Shown: positions 1 through 6,863 of the stretch, piece by piece | Numbering within the stretch: the first letter of the stretch is position 1 | Layout: every line of letters starts with the position of its first letter | Assembly: GCA_023253295.1 (NCBI GenBank) | Contig: JALRGZ010000279.1 | Coordinates: forward strand, 1 to 8,054 | DNA length: 8,054 bases | Direction: 5' to 3' | From: Flavobacterium sp. | GTDB taxonomy: Bacteria; Bacteroidota; Bacteroidia; Flavobacteriales; Flavobacteriaceae | Position numbers and translations under genes: made by a program | Notes under the pieces: generated by a model | The model's database searches: none | Seen by the model: the letters and a program-made list of their open reading frames with translations, nothing else | Told to the model about the DNA's origin: nothing

Positions 1-1
1 T

Positions 2-256
2 TTAAACTACGTGTTTAATCCAATTTCTGTTTATTTCTGTTTTGATCTAAATAATCAAATTAAATTTATAATTTATGAGGTTAAAAATACCCATCATGAG
101 CAACATTGTTACATATTTAAAATAAATAAAAAAAATTTAAAAAGTCATGATGCATACAAAAAATTTTATGTTTCACCATTTTTAACAGAAAATATGACTT
201 ATAAATTTCTTTTAAAAAATAATTTAGAGAAATCCATCGAAAATTCATTCAATTGA
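2..256 (+). pseudogene. DUF1365 family protein, internal fragment (5' end outside window, 3' end truncated)
   Basis: The frame is open from the first bases of the window, so the N-terminus lies outside. The readable part carries the DUF1365 core: YVFNPISVYFCFD (8-46), EVKNTHHEQHCYIF in the next stretch, and KKFYVSPF near 157-180, matching the family's GYxFNPxSxYYC, EVxNTxxExHxY and KxFxVSPF signatures. The family role is poorly defined; members often sit near cyclopropane-fatty-acid-synthase-like and amine-oxidase-like lipid genes. Full-length members run roughly another hundred residues past VSPF, including a conserved C-terminal region that is absent here: the frame stops at 256 after about 25 residues. 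The last 58 bp overlap the convergent alpha-E gene and read as its antisense, so the true C-terminus has been lost. I call it a broken remnant. GTG at 11 is inside the conserved core and is not a plausible start. Confidence 0.72.
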
Positions 257-1155
257 TCTTTAGTGCTTTTAAGAACTTGTTCTAATTGATAGTTACTAAG
301 ATTGTGATAATCGGTGTATTCGATATAACTTTTTAGTCGACCAAATTGATTGCGCATCGTGCGAGCCTCTATTAGATTATTATTTTTAAAAATACAACCC
401 AAATAAGTTTCAATCAAGCCTAATGTAAATATCACCGAATGTGCAAAATCAGGATTGAAAATTACATGTTGGATTACTTTTCTGTTATGCGGGATATTGC
501 TGTAGCTTTTTAGGTATAATTCGTAGCCTGATAAGGATAATAATAATTTTCTCCAATACAATAAGTCTTCTTTCCCATCCAGATTATATTCGATAGGAGC
601 ATAATAAGACTGTGTCATTGAAATGGTTTGTAGGCATCTTTCGATATGTTTCCCTATGCTTGAAAAACACCAACCAAGTCCTCTAGGCATCGTAACATGA
701 AAAACACCATTGTAGAGTAAAAAATCTTGTTTGAGTTTAGCCAAAATGGTAATAGCTTCTGGAGTTTCCAGTCGGCTGGGTAAGTCGGCTGCATTGATAT
801 AATGATACATCGAATTGATATGTTCCCAAAGTTCTTTGGTAATTTTATCCTGCGAACCTCTGGCATTTTCTCGGGCTCTGGTAATTAGATTTCGAACCGA
901 GTTAATGTTTTTGCTGTCGCAAATAACATATTTCAATACAAAGTTAGTATCATGTTGAAATTCAGCGATGTATTCGGGAGATAAATCGGTATAATATTTT
1001 AATAAGGGTTTGTATCCTTGATAATCATTAGTCTCCTGATCAAAAGACATGATATAAAGTGTGTTGAGGGTAAGCAACATCCCATCGGTTCTTTCCATAT
1101 ATCGGTTAAGCCAGAACATTCCGTCGGCTACACGACTGAGCATATTTACTTCCAT
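199..1155 (-). CDS. alpha-E domain-containing protein (DUF403)
   Basis: This 318-residue, almost wholly alpha-helical protein matches the alpha-E family over its full length. The diagnostic N-terminus MLSRVADGMFWLNRYMERTD starts at residue 5. The conserved RARENARGSQDKIT segment lies around residues 93-106, and GLGWCFSSIGKHIERC around 159-174 gives the GxxIER motif. The family is known mainly from conserved neighbourhoods with circularly permuted ATP-grasp proteins and transglutaminase-like proteases, where it is thought to take part in making or handling modified peptides; no reaction is established. It lies 40 bp downstream of the ATP-grasp gene on the same strand, so the two are probably cotranscribed. 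ATG at 1155 gives the annotated start. An in-frame ATG at 1143 begins exactly at the family's usual MLSR start and is a fair alternative. The C-terminal residues FKRNL overlap the DUF1365 remnant and may not be ancestral. Confidence 0.93.
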   Translation of the reverse strand: MEVNMLSRVADGMFWLNRYMERTDGMLLTLNTLYIMSFDQETNDYQGYKPLLKYYTDLSPEYIAEFQHDTNFVLKYVICDSKNINSVRNLITRARENARGSQDKITKELWEHINSMYHYINAADLPSRLETPEAITILAKLKQDFLLYNGVFHVTMPRGLGWCFSSIGKHIERCLQTISMTQSYYAPIEYNLDGKEDLLYWRKLLLSLSGYELYLKSYSNIPHNRKVIQHVIFNPDFAHSVIFTLGLIETYLGCIFKNNNLIEARTMRNQFGRLKSYIEYTDYHNLSNYQLEQVLKSTKDQLNEFSMDFSKLFFKRNL

Positions 1156-1195
1156 AGTTATTTTTTTAAAGTTTAAAAAACAATTTCGACTGCAT

Positions 1196-2632
1196 TTATT
1201 TCATAATCCAGGTATCCTTACTTCCGCCACCTTGGGATGAGTTTACAACTAAAGAACCTTCTGTAAGCGCTACACGAGTCAATCCACCAGGAACTATTTT
1301 GACTCCATTAGGACCACATAAAGCATAAGGACGCAAATCAACATGACGTAATTTTAATTCACCATCAATGTAACAAGGAACGGTGCTTAATTGAATAATA
1401 GGTTGCGCTATAAAGTTTCGTGGATTTTCTAATATTGCTTCTTTGGCTTTTTCCAGTTCTTCATCAGTGGCTTTATTTCCCATTACCATCCCGTAGCCAC
1501 CACTTTGATTGGTTTCTTTGATAACCATATTTCCCATATCGGCAAAAACCAATTCTCTTTCTTCCGGATTTTCCATTTGATAAGTGGGAACATTTTTTAA
1601 AATAGGTTCTTCGTTGAGATAATATTTAATCATTTGAGGCACATAGGCATAAATAGCCTTGTCATCAGCCACACCATTTCCTACTGCATTTACTAAGGCT
1701 ACATTTCCCATTTTGTAAGCGCTTATGAGTCCGGGAACTCCCAAAGCACTGTCGGGTTTAAAGACTAATGGATCCAGATATTCGTCGTCCAAACGTCGGT
1801 AAATAACATCAACTTGCTGTAATCCTGAAGTAGTTTTCATGTATACTTTGTGATTGTTGACTACAAGATCTCGACCTTCCACCAGAGGAATTCCCATTTG
1901 TCTGGCTAAGAAAGTATGTTCGTAATAAGCCGAATTGTAAACCCCTGGCGTTAGTAAAACTACATTAGGATTAGAAATATTTCTTGGCGAAAGCGAAATT
2001 AAAATGTTATGAAAAATCATCGGATAGTTGGCCACCATACTTACATTATTGGCACGAAACATTTCCGGAAAAATACGTTTGGTTATTTCTCTGTTTTCAA
2101 GCATATAACTAACACCGCTGGGACATCTCAAATTGTCTTCCAATACATAAAATTCCCCTTTTTCACCTCTTATTAAATCTATTCCGGCTATATGAACATG
2201 GATATCGTGTGGAACCTTAATACCATGAACTTCCGGAATGTAATGCGGACAGGATGCAATTAATGAAGCGGGCATTATGCCTTCTTTAATAATTAATTGT
2301 TCGTTGTAAATGTCTTCAAGAAATAGGTTTAATGCTTTTAATCGTTGTGCAATTCCAGTTTCGACTTCAATCCATTCGTTTTTGGTAATGATTCTGGGAA
2401 TAATATCAAAAGGGAATATGCGTTCAATACCTTGGTTATTATCACTATACACCGTGAATGTAATTCCCTGGTTCATAAAAATATCCGAAGCCTGTTTCTG
2501 TTTTACATTCAGTTTGTCAAGATTTAAACTTTCTAATGTATGCAATACTTGTTTGTAAGCATCTCTTACGCCATCTTTAGAAAACATTTCGTCCCATCCC
2601 TTTGGGCCTAATTTCGGAGTTAAATTTACCAT
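1196..2632 (-). CDS. circularly permuted type 2 ATP-grasp protein
   Basis: This 478-residue protein has the signatures of the circularly permuted ATP-grasp family (DUF404/DUF407 type), predicted amidoligases that use ATP to form amide or peptide bonds. Visible motifs are the VHIAGIDLIRG segment followed by YVLEDNLRCPSGVSYMLENR (about 146-181), VVLLTPGVYNSAYYEH (224-239), the VIYRRLDDEYLDP block (277-288), the NAVGNGVADDKAIYAYVP loop (315-332), the IKETNQSGGYGMVMG glycine-rich segment expected near the nucleotide (371-385) and the C-terminal HVDLRPYALCG...VVNSSQGGGSKDTW region (430-475). The acidic and arginine residues in VLEDN, RRLDDE and HVDLRPY fit metal and ATP binding. No signal peptide is seen, so it should be cytosolic. 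It is the first gene of an operon with the alpha-E gene; the usual third partner, a transglutaminase-like protein, is missing. ATG at 2632 follows an A-rich leader with no strong ribosome binding site, as is common in this phylum. The actual substrate is unknown. Confidence 0.95.
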   Translation of the reverse strand: MVNLTPKLGPKGWDEMFSKDGVRDAYKQVLHTLESLNLDKLNVKQKQASDIFMNQGITFTVYSDNNQGIERIFPFDIIPRIITKNEWIEVETGIAQRLKALNLFLEDIYNEQLIIKEGIMPASLIASCPHYIPEVHGIKVPHDIHVHIAGIDLIRGEKGEFYVLEDNLRCPSGVSYMLENREITKRIFPEMFRANNVSMVANYPMIFHNILISLSPRNISNPNVVLLTPGVYNSAYYEHTFLARQMGIPLVEGRDLVVNNHKVYMKTTSGLQQVDVIYRRLDDEYLDPLVFKPDSALGVPGLISAYKMGNVALVNAVGNGVADDKAIYAYVPQMIKYYLNEEPILKNVPTYQMENPEERELVFADMGNMVIKETNQSGGYGMVMGNKATDEELEKAKEAILENPRNFIAQPIIQLSTVPCYIDGELKLRHVDLRPYALCGPNGVKIVPGGLTRVALTEGSLVVNSSQGGGSKDTWIMK

Positions 2633-2707
2633 CTTTAATTATTGAAAAATTAATAAAAACTAATTTTGATTGTAAAAATTTCAGTCTTTAGGCTAATTTA
2701 CTAATTT

Positions 2708-2715
2708 TAAAGATA
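2708..2715 (-). promoter_or_regulatory. weak candidate -7 element for the ATP-grasp/alpha-E operon
   Basis: On the minus strand this reads TATCTTTA, one mismatch from the Bacteroidota consensus TAnnTTTG, 75 bp upstream of the ATP-grasp ATG. I see no clear TTTG about 19-20 bp further upstream, so the call rests on position and one partial element in AT-rich DNA. Confidence 0.3.
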
Positions 2716-2870
2716 TGTAATTTGATTTTTACTATGAATAATGTAATTTATGAAGCATTCGTTTTTTGCTAATATGTTTTTTGAGAATTAGTATTTTAAA
2801 ACAATTTTTTTTTCAAATTTCTCAACTATTAGAACAAAAGGTAGTGGTTTTTTAGGCTGTTAAAAGAAGA

Positions 2871-2930
2871 AAATCAGAAAAAAATGCTTTATAAGGCACT
2901 GATAATAATGTAAATCACAAAAAATGCTTT
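2871..2930. repeat. imperfect 20-bp direct repeat
   Basis: The segment at 2871-2890 (AAATCAG, then an A-run, then ATGCTTT) recurs at 2912-2930 with one substitution (AAATCAC) and one A fewer, a spacing of about 41 bp. It lies just 3' of the deacetylase gene. The repeat is low in complexity apart from the ATCA and ATGCTTT parts. No function can be assigned. Confidence 0.5.
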
Positions 2931-2965
2931 CTGTACGGAATTAAAAATGAAATTATCTGATAGTT

Positions 2966-3823
2966 TTATTTTGAGTTTGTGAAGCTGGTTTCCATAGCTT
3001 TCATCATGCGTTCAGTAGACCAGTTTCCTGATACAATCATACGTCTCACAGTAAATAAAGGATCGATAGAATCTCTTTTGGTGGCAAGAATGTAAGCCAT
3101 TTTGTAACCGTTTTTTTTGATTTCCGGAATGGCTTCCTTATTCCATAAACCGAAGGGATAAGCAAAGTATTCGATAGGTTTTCCAATGATGGCTTCGAGT
3201 TTCGCTTTTGGTTTTACCAATTGGGTATTCCAATCGTCTCCGAAGTATTTGGTTACCATTTGGTGATCCCAGGTATGAGCAGCAATCGTATTTCCGGAAT
3301 CGGATAGTTCTTTAATTTCTTCTGAACTAAGATAATTAGGACGATTAACTGAAACCGTCATCACAAAGAAAACTCCTTTGAAATTGTATTTTTTCATTTC
3401 GGCTGCACCAATGCTGTATTGTTCTCCTCTGGTATCATCAAAGGTAATCATGACCGGTTTTTCAGGTAATGCTTTGTTGTAAACTAAATAATCATACAAC
3501 TGATCCGGTAAAATACTCTGGTAACCTGCATCGGAAAGGGCTTTCATTTGTTCGGCAAAAGCAGCTGGTTTTACGGTATAGGTTTTGGTCATTTCTCCGG
3601 CAGAAGCTGAAAAATCTTTGATATTATGGTAGCATAAAATAGGCACTTCTTTGCGTGCTAAAATAGCAGCGGCATCGTTAGCCACTACTTGTGGTTGTTC
3701 TTTTGGAACAGCAATAGTATCAGAAGTAGCAGTGACTTCTTTTTCAATTGAATTGTTCTTTTTTTCTTGGCATCCAAAAAGAAGAAAAAGACCAATAATG
3801 CTTACCAATATCGCTTTTTTCAT
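2966..3823 (-). CDS. polysaccharide deacetylase family lipoprotein (NodB domain)
   Basis: This 285-residue protein begins with a lipoprotein signal, MKKAILVSIIGLFLLFGC, with the lipidated cysteine at residue 18. A low-complexity linker to about residue 55 precedes a carbohydrate esterase family 4 (NodB) domain. Its motifs are VPILCYHNI (60-68), TFDD (127-130) with the catalytic and metal-binding aspartates, HTWDH (183-187) giving the HxxxH metal site, and AYPFG (221-225). These enzymes remove acetyl groups from N-acetyl sugars of glycans such as peptidoglycan or poly-N-acetylglucosamine; the substrate cannot be read here. Residues after the cysteine (QEKKNN) lack the acidic surface-export signal of Bacteroidota lipoproteins, so a periplasm-facing location is inferred. 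It follows the 3843-4871 lipoprotein gene by 19 bp and is probably cotranscribed. YHN near the N-terminus and the lipid anchor recall PgaB-type deacetylases. Confidence 0.93.
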   Translation of the reverse strand: MKKAILVSIIGLFLLFGCQEKKNNSIEKEVTATSDTIAVPKEQPQVVANDAAAILARKEVPILCYHNIKDFSASAGEMTKTYTVKPAAFAEQMKALSDAGYQSILPDQLYDYLVYNKALPEKPVMITFDDTRGEQYSIGAAEMKKYNFKGVFFVMTVSVNRPNYLSSEEIKELSDSGNTIAAHTWDHQMVTKYFGDDWNTQLVKPKAKLEAIIGKPIEYFAYPFGLWNKEAIPEIKKNGYKMAYILATKRDSIDPLFTVRRMIVSGNWSTERMMKAMETSFTNSK

Positions 3824-3842
3824 TTTAAAATCTGCTTAATGT

Positions 3843-4871
3843 TTATTGAAACTGAATGTAACTAGGTTTTGGAGAAAATTGTAACAATTGCTCCGGAGTG
3901 TACATTTTCCAGTCGTTCCAATTGTCATTTTTATAAAATAATTTAAAGCCTGTAAACTGTACCGGTTCTCTATAAATGTATCTTAAATAAGTAGAGCGTT
4001 TTAAAACCTGACTGCCAAAACCGTCCATGTCCATTACAATTTGGACTTCAGGAACTTTTTTAATGTCTTTGTAATTGGTCACCATCCCTTGAGTAAAACG
4101 ATGTACGACTAATATTTTTGGTGCTAATTTCTTTTCGCGAACAATTTTTGCCAAAATAGCAATAGCATCATTAATATCGTCGGCAGACATGGTTCCGATT
4201 TTTTTTCCGGGAACATGACCGGTTTTCATAGAAAATTCAGGGTCAATTCCTAAGTGCACATTAGGTAAAGCCAGATAATCGGTCAATTGGCTTACTTCTT
4301 CTTTAACGGTACTGTGTCCTACCTGAATGTCTAAAAATACTAAGGCGTTGATAGGTTTTGCCCAATTCAACAAGGTATCAATTTGTTTGAAAGGCATACG
4401 CATATTGTATCTATTTGCAGCTCCGGGAGCACCTTGAGCAGAAACAGCAATGTAGTGAAAGGCCGGAATGGTATTTACTGTTGAATCGGCAGCTTTCCAT
4501 TTGGCTACTTCAGCTTGTAATTTTTCAATCATTTCGTCTTTAGGATATTCGCCTAAGACGCCCATTCGTTTCGAATATAAATTACCATAATAGGCAATGA
4601 TACGGTTATAAGGTAACAATGCTCCTGGTAATGGATAAGGCGCTTTTGCAGGCCATCTTCCGGTAGTGTCTTTATTGGCTAAAGCAATCAGTCTACGATT
4701 GTAATCGGCGGTGTCAATGGTTTTGACAGCTTCTTTTTTTACACTGTCTTTTTTGGCTATAATGCTATCTTGAGCGATGACTTCTTTAGTGTCAGATTTG
4801 CTTTGATTGCAATTAGAAAACAGGAAAAATAAAGCAGGAATGATAAAGATTGCTGAAGCGTATTTTTTCAT
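3843..4871 (-). CDS. uncharacterised conserved lipoprotein, probable TIM-barrel fold
   Basis: This 342-residue protein has a lipoprotein signal (MKKYASAIFIIPALFFLFSNC, cysteine at 21) and a charged linker rich in K, D, S and A to about residue 55. No named domain is recognised with certainty. The body resembles, from memory, an uncharacterised family also found in Actinobacteria with the patterns IAYYGN...MGVLG (92-107), LVFLDIQVG (177-185), LGIDPEFSM (207-215), ILVVHRFTQGMV (253-264), VMDMDGFG (279-286) and TGFKLFY (307-313). These alternating hydrophobic strands ending in D, E or H (D181, D210, E212, H257, D281, D283) look like a beta/alpha barrel with an acidic active site, as in glycoside hydrolases; that is inference. 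The mature N-terminus (NQSKSD) lacks a clear surface-export signal. It is the first gene of an operon with the polysaccharide deacetylase lipoprotein 19 bp downstream, which supports a glycan-related envelope role. Confidence 0.85.
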   Translation of the reverse strand: MKKYASAIFIIPALFFLFSNCNQSKSDTKEVIAQDSIIAKKDSVKKEAVKTIDTADYNRRLIALANKDTTGRWPAKAPYPLPGALLPYNRIIAYYGNLYSKRMGVLGEYPKDEMIEKLQAEVAKWKAADSTVNTIPAFHYIAVSAQGAPGAANRYNMRMPFKQIDTLLNWAKPINALVFLDIQVGHSTVKEEVSQLTDYLALPNVHLGIDPEFSMKTGHVPGKKIGTMSADDINDAIAILAKIVREKKLAPKILVVHRFTQGMVTNYKDIKKVPEVQIVMDMDGFGSQVLKRSTYLRYIYREPVQFTGFKLFYKNDNWNDWKMYTPEQLLQFSPKPSYIQFQ

Positions 4872-4895
4872 AAAGAAGACAATAATTTTTTACTA

Positions 4896-4903
4896 CAAAT
4901 GTA
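4896..4903 (-). promoter_or_regulatory. -7 promoter element of the lipoprotein operon
   Basis: On the minus strand this reads TACATTTG, an exact match to the Bacteroidota TAnnTTTG element, ending 24 nt before the ATG at 4871. This would give a short 5' leader of about 15-20 nt. A TTTG at the -33 position is not evident; only TTTC at 4918-4921 lies upstream, with a spacing that is too short. Confidence 0.6.
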
Positions 4904-4908
4904 AATTT

Positions 4909-4953
4909 TTTACTAACGAAATCTTTTTTTAATTCGTATTCGTTAAGAGTAAA
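4909..4953. promoter_or_regulatory. dyad symmetry between divergent promoters
   Basis: TTTACTAACGAA at 4909-4920 is the reverse complement of TTCGTT (4939-4944) plus AGTAAA (4948-4953), interrupted by a 3-nt bulge (AAG). This gives a 12-bp imperfect dyad with an 18-nt centre. It covers the place where the -33 region of the lipoprotein promoter would be and lies upstream of the transpeptidase gene. It could be an operator for one or both directions, or simply a chance inverted repeat in AT-rich DNA. Confidence 0.3.
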
Positions 4954-5030
4954 AGTAAATCATTTTTGATTTAATTTAATGAAAAAAGCGCAAAGATGAA
5001 TTCTTTTTTATTTTTGAAAAATAATTATTT

Positions 5031-5038
5031 TATCTTTA
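5031..5038 (+). promoter_or_regulatory. candidate -7 element for the L,D-transpeptidase gene
   Basis: TATCTTTA is one base from TAnnTTTG and ends 17 nt before the preferred ATG at 5056. A TTTG lies at 5013-5016, but the 14-nt spacing is shorter than the usual 19-20. If this element is used, starts upstream at 4996 and 5038 are excluded because transcription would begin after them. Confidence 0.35.
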
Positions 5039-5055
5039 TGAAAAGAGATAAAACT

Positions 5056-6672
5056 ATGAAGAAAATTACTTTATTCATTATAATCGTTTTATTTGGTTTT
5101 TCATTCAAAATATATTCTCAGCTTTTAAAAGCTAATGAGAACACAACTACTTCAGTTGCTGTCAAACCAGAAGTTTCTAATTCGCCAATACTTATCAATA
5201 GTCAGATTATAAAGGCTTTTTTTAAAAAATATGTCAATCTGCAAGAATACCAGTCAAAGGTTTCCGTTTTGTACGAAAACAGAAAATTCAATTCGATTTG
5301 GTTTGATTCGGATTGTAAATTACTTTCTCAGGCTTCACAATTATATTCCAAAACAAATTCATTAGATGAAGAAGCTGTTGATGCCTGTATGGATTATCAG
5401 GATTTGATTGACGGAATTTTTAATGCTAATGTCAATAAGCTGCAACTTTCCTATAATGAATCTGAGATCCTGCTGAGTTGTTTGTATGTGTATTATGTTC
5501 AAAATGTGTATGACGATTTTGATAGGATTCAACTTCAAAAAATGGGATGGTTTTTACAGGGAAAGGATTTGGATTATAATGATTTTCTGGAAGCCTTACT
5601 GGAGAATCCAAAAGTATTAGATGTTGCTGAAAAATATCAGTTCAGTCAATATTACAAATTGCGTTCGGCCTTGAAAAAATACCGTGAAATAGAAAAAAAT
5701 GGTGCGTGGAATACTATAACATTCGATTCGACTCTACAGCATTACAAACCTTATGATAGTTGTAGTACTATTAGCCAGATAAGGCATCGTTTGTATATCA
5801 TGGGCGATTTAGAAAAGGATTCCAAAAGTGGATTATATGATCATGAATTAATGAACGCCGTATTGCGTTATAAAAAACGATATGGCTATTATGCTAATTA
5901 TTTTATTACTCCTGAGCAAATTAAGCAATTGAATTTGCCTGTTGAGGATTATATTAAAAAGATAAAGCTTAATATGGAACGTTGCCGTTGGGTTGATCCG
6001 GAACTGGATAAGGCTGAAGAATATATCATGGTCAATATTCCTGCGTTTAAACTGAATTATGTAAAAAAAGGGCAGCGGGTTCTTGAATCGAATGTAGTGG
6101 TGGGACAGGATTTAATGCAAACCGTGATTTTTAGCGGATGTGTGAAAACTATTGTTTTTAGTCCGTATTGGTATGCGCCACAAAGTATTATTGACAGCGA
6201 AATAAAAAGTGGGATGAGCAGAGATAAAAATTATCTGGAATCCCGCGATATGGAATGGAACGGCGGTAATGTTCGACAAAGACCCGGGCCTAAAAATTCC
6301 ATGGGATTAGTGAAATTCCTTTTCCCGAACAGCAATGATATTTATCTGCACGATACCCCTTCTAAAGCTTTGTTTGATTTGGATTATCGGGCGTACAGTC
6401 ACGGTTGTATCAATTTGCAAAAATCAAGAGAACTTGCGCATACTATTTTGAAAGACAACCCTGACTGGCCTGCCGATTGCATTGACTGGGCAATGAACAG
6501 AAAAGAGGAAAGCTATTGCGAGTTACAAAACGAAATTCCTATCCATCTGGCTTATTTTACGGCCTGGGTTGATGAATATGATGTGCTTCATTTTTATGAT
6601 GATCTTTATGGTCGTGACACACAATTAGCGCAACTAAAATTTCCAAAAGAAGATTTGCTGGTAAAAAATTAG
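5056..6672 (+). CDS. L,D-transpeptidase, YcbB/LdtD-like
   Basis: With the preferred start at 5056 this is a 538-residue secreted enzyme that forms 3-3 cross-links (or attaches partners) between peptidoglycan stems in the periplasm. The signal peptide is MKKITLFIIIVLFGFSFKIYSQ. Next come an alpha-helical scaffold region (about 45-225), a peptidoglycan-binding-like helical segment (about 238-292) and the YkuD catalytic domain from about 320, with YIMVNIPAF (323-331), FSPYW (368-372), RPGPKNSMG (409-417), LHD (431-433) and the catalytic SHGCINL with Cys451 (codon 6406-6408). The C-terminal PIHLAYFTAWVD...YDDLYGRD tail is typical of the YcbB group, and the length fits. In-frame ATGs at 4996 and 5038 would add 20 or 6 residues before the signal peptide; 5056 gives the cleanest signal. 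The gene is divergent from the lipoprotein operon and convergent with the IS110 element. The cysteine content is high for a periplasmic protein. Confidence 0.94.
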   Translation: MKKITLFIIIVLFGFSFKIYSQLLKANENTTTSVAVKPEVSNSPILINSQIIKAFFKKYVNLQEYQSKVSVLYENRKFNSIWFDSDCKLLSQASQLYSKTNSLDEEAVDACMDYQDLIDGIFNANVNKLQLSYNESEILLSCLYVYYVQNVYDDFDRIQLQKMGWFLQGKDLDYNDFLEALLENPKVLDVAEKYQFSQYYKLRSALKKYREIEKNGAWNTITFDSTLQHYKPYDSCSTISQIRHRLYIMGDLEKDSKSGLYDHELMNAVLRYKKRYGYYANYFITPEQIKQLNLPVEDYIKKIKLNMERCRWVDPELDKAEEYIMVNIPAFKLNYVKKGQRVLESNVVVGQDLMQTVIFSGCVKTIVFSPYWYAPQSIIDSEIKSGMSRDKNYLESRDMEWNGGNVRQRPGPKNSMGLVKFLFPNSNDIYLHDTPSKALFDLDYRAYSHGCINLQKSRELAHTILKDNPDWPADCIDWAMNRKEESYCELQNEIPIHLAYFTAWVDEYDVLHFYDDLYGRDTQLAQLKFPKEDLLVKN

Positions 6673-6678
6673 TTTGAA

Positions 6679-6778
6679 GTATCGAGAACCTTTTGAAGCA
6701 CAATACTTCTAGATACATTTTACTCCGTTACACTTCGTAAAACACTCGAAGTGACGAAAACAAAACGGTTCTCGATAC
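6679..6778. repeat. 12-bp inverted repeat bracketing an inner hairpin; possible terminator of the transpeptidase gene
   Basis: GTATCGAGAACC (6679-6690) and GGTTCTCGATAC (6767-6778) are perfect inverted repeats 76 nt apart. Inside lies a second stem, CACTTCG (6731-6737) with CGAAGTG (6747-6753), around a 9-nt loop. The outer right arm is followed on the plus strand by seven Ts (6780-6786), so the structure could end transcription of the upstream transpeptidase gene (stop at 6672), although the outer loop is long for an intrinsic terminator. The sequence style (CGAGAACC, ACTCGAAGTGACG) suggests a dispersed palindromic intergenic repeat. Confidence 0.6.
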
Positions 6779-6832
6779 ATTTTTTTCTTCATTTTATTAC
6801 GCAAAAAACACTCGAAGTAACGAATCTAGTTT
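6709..6832. repeat. two degenerate tandem units carrying CACTCGAAGT
   Basis: Unit 1 (6709-6770) starts CTAGATACATTTTA and unit 2 (6771-6832) starts CTCGATACATTTTT. Each carries a 20-bp block reading AAAACACTCGAAGT then R then ACGAA, at 6739-6758 and 6805-6824, which differ by one base (G or A). The offsets of 62 and 66 bp between the parts show small indels. The CACTCGAA word is the same as the reconstructed insertion target of the adjacent IS110 element. Confidence 0.65.
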
Positions 6833-6858
6833 CAACAACCTTTACACAGCATCAGTTC

Positions 6859-6860
6859 GA
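6859..6860 (-). other. right-end core dinucleotide (TC) of the IS110 insertion
   Basis: On the minus strand the junction reads ATAGAAA-TC-GAACTGATG. The bases before TC match the left-donor guide strand of the putative bridge RNA, and those from AATC onward match the right-target guide. TC is the dinucleotide shared with the left junction (8050-8051) that reconstructs a plausible target. It lies 3 nt after the transposase stop codon. Confidence 0.6.
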
Positions 6861-6863
6861 TTT

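Larger units (their letters stand above)
2633..2965. other. gene-free AT-rich intergenic stretch (333 bp)
   Basis: This stretch separates the 3' end of the deacetylase gene (2966) from the 5' end of the ATP-grasp operon (2632), all on the minus strand. Apart from the weak promoter candidate near 2708 and the short direct repeat at 2871-2930, I see no convincing ORF, RNA gene or strong hairpin terminator. T- and A-runs are frequent (for example 2763-2768, 2805-2814 and 2874-2884), but none follows a GC-rich stem. Confidence 0.6.

Noticed and set aside
654..866. Open frame on the minus strand inside the alpha-E gene
   Set aside because: It is in another frame of a well-supported gene and shows no family motif.
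2310..2558. Two overlapping plus-strand open frames (2310-2558 and 2345-2527)
   Set aside because: Both are antisense to the ATP-grasp coding region and have no recognisable protein features.
3651..3839. Plus-strand open frame antisense to the deacetylase signal peptide
   Set aside because: It is a composition shadow of the lipoprotein N-terminus; no start context or motif.
4996..5055. Longer N-terminus of the L,D-transpeptidase from ATG 4996 or 5038
   Set aside because: The added residues precede an otherwise perfect signal peptide starting MKK at 5056, and a candidate -7 element at 5031-5038 would lie inside the added part.
6739..6824. Two repeated blocks as a CRISPR remnant
   Set aside because: Only two copies, no uniform spacers, the repeated words are parts of larger palindromic units and no cas genes are near.
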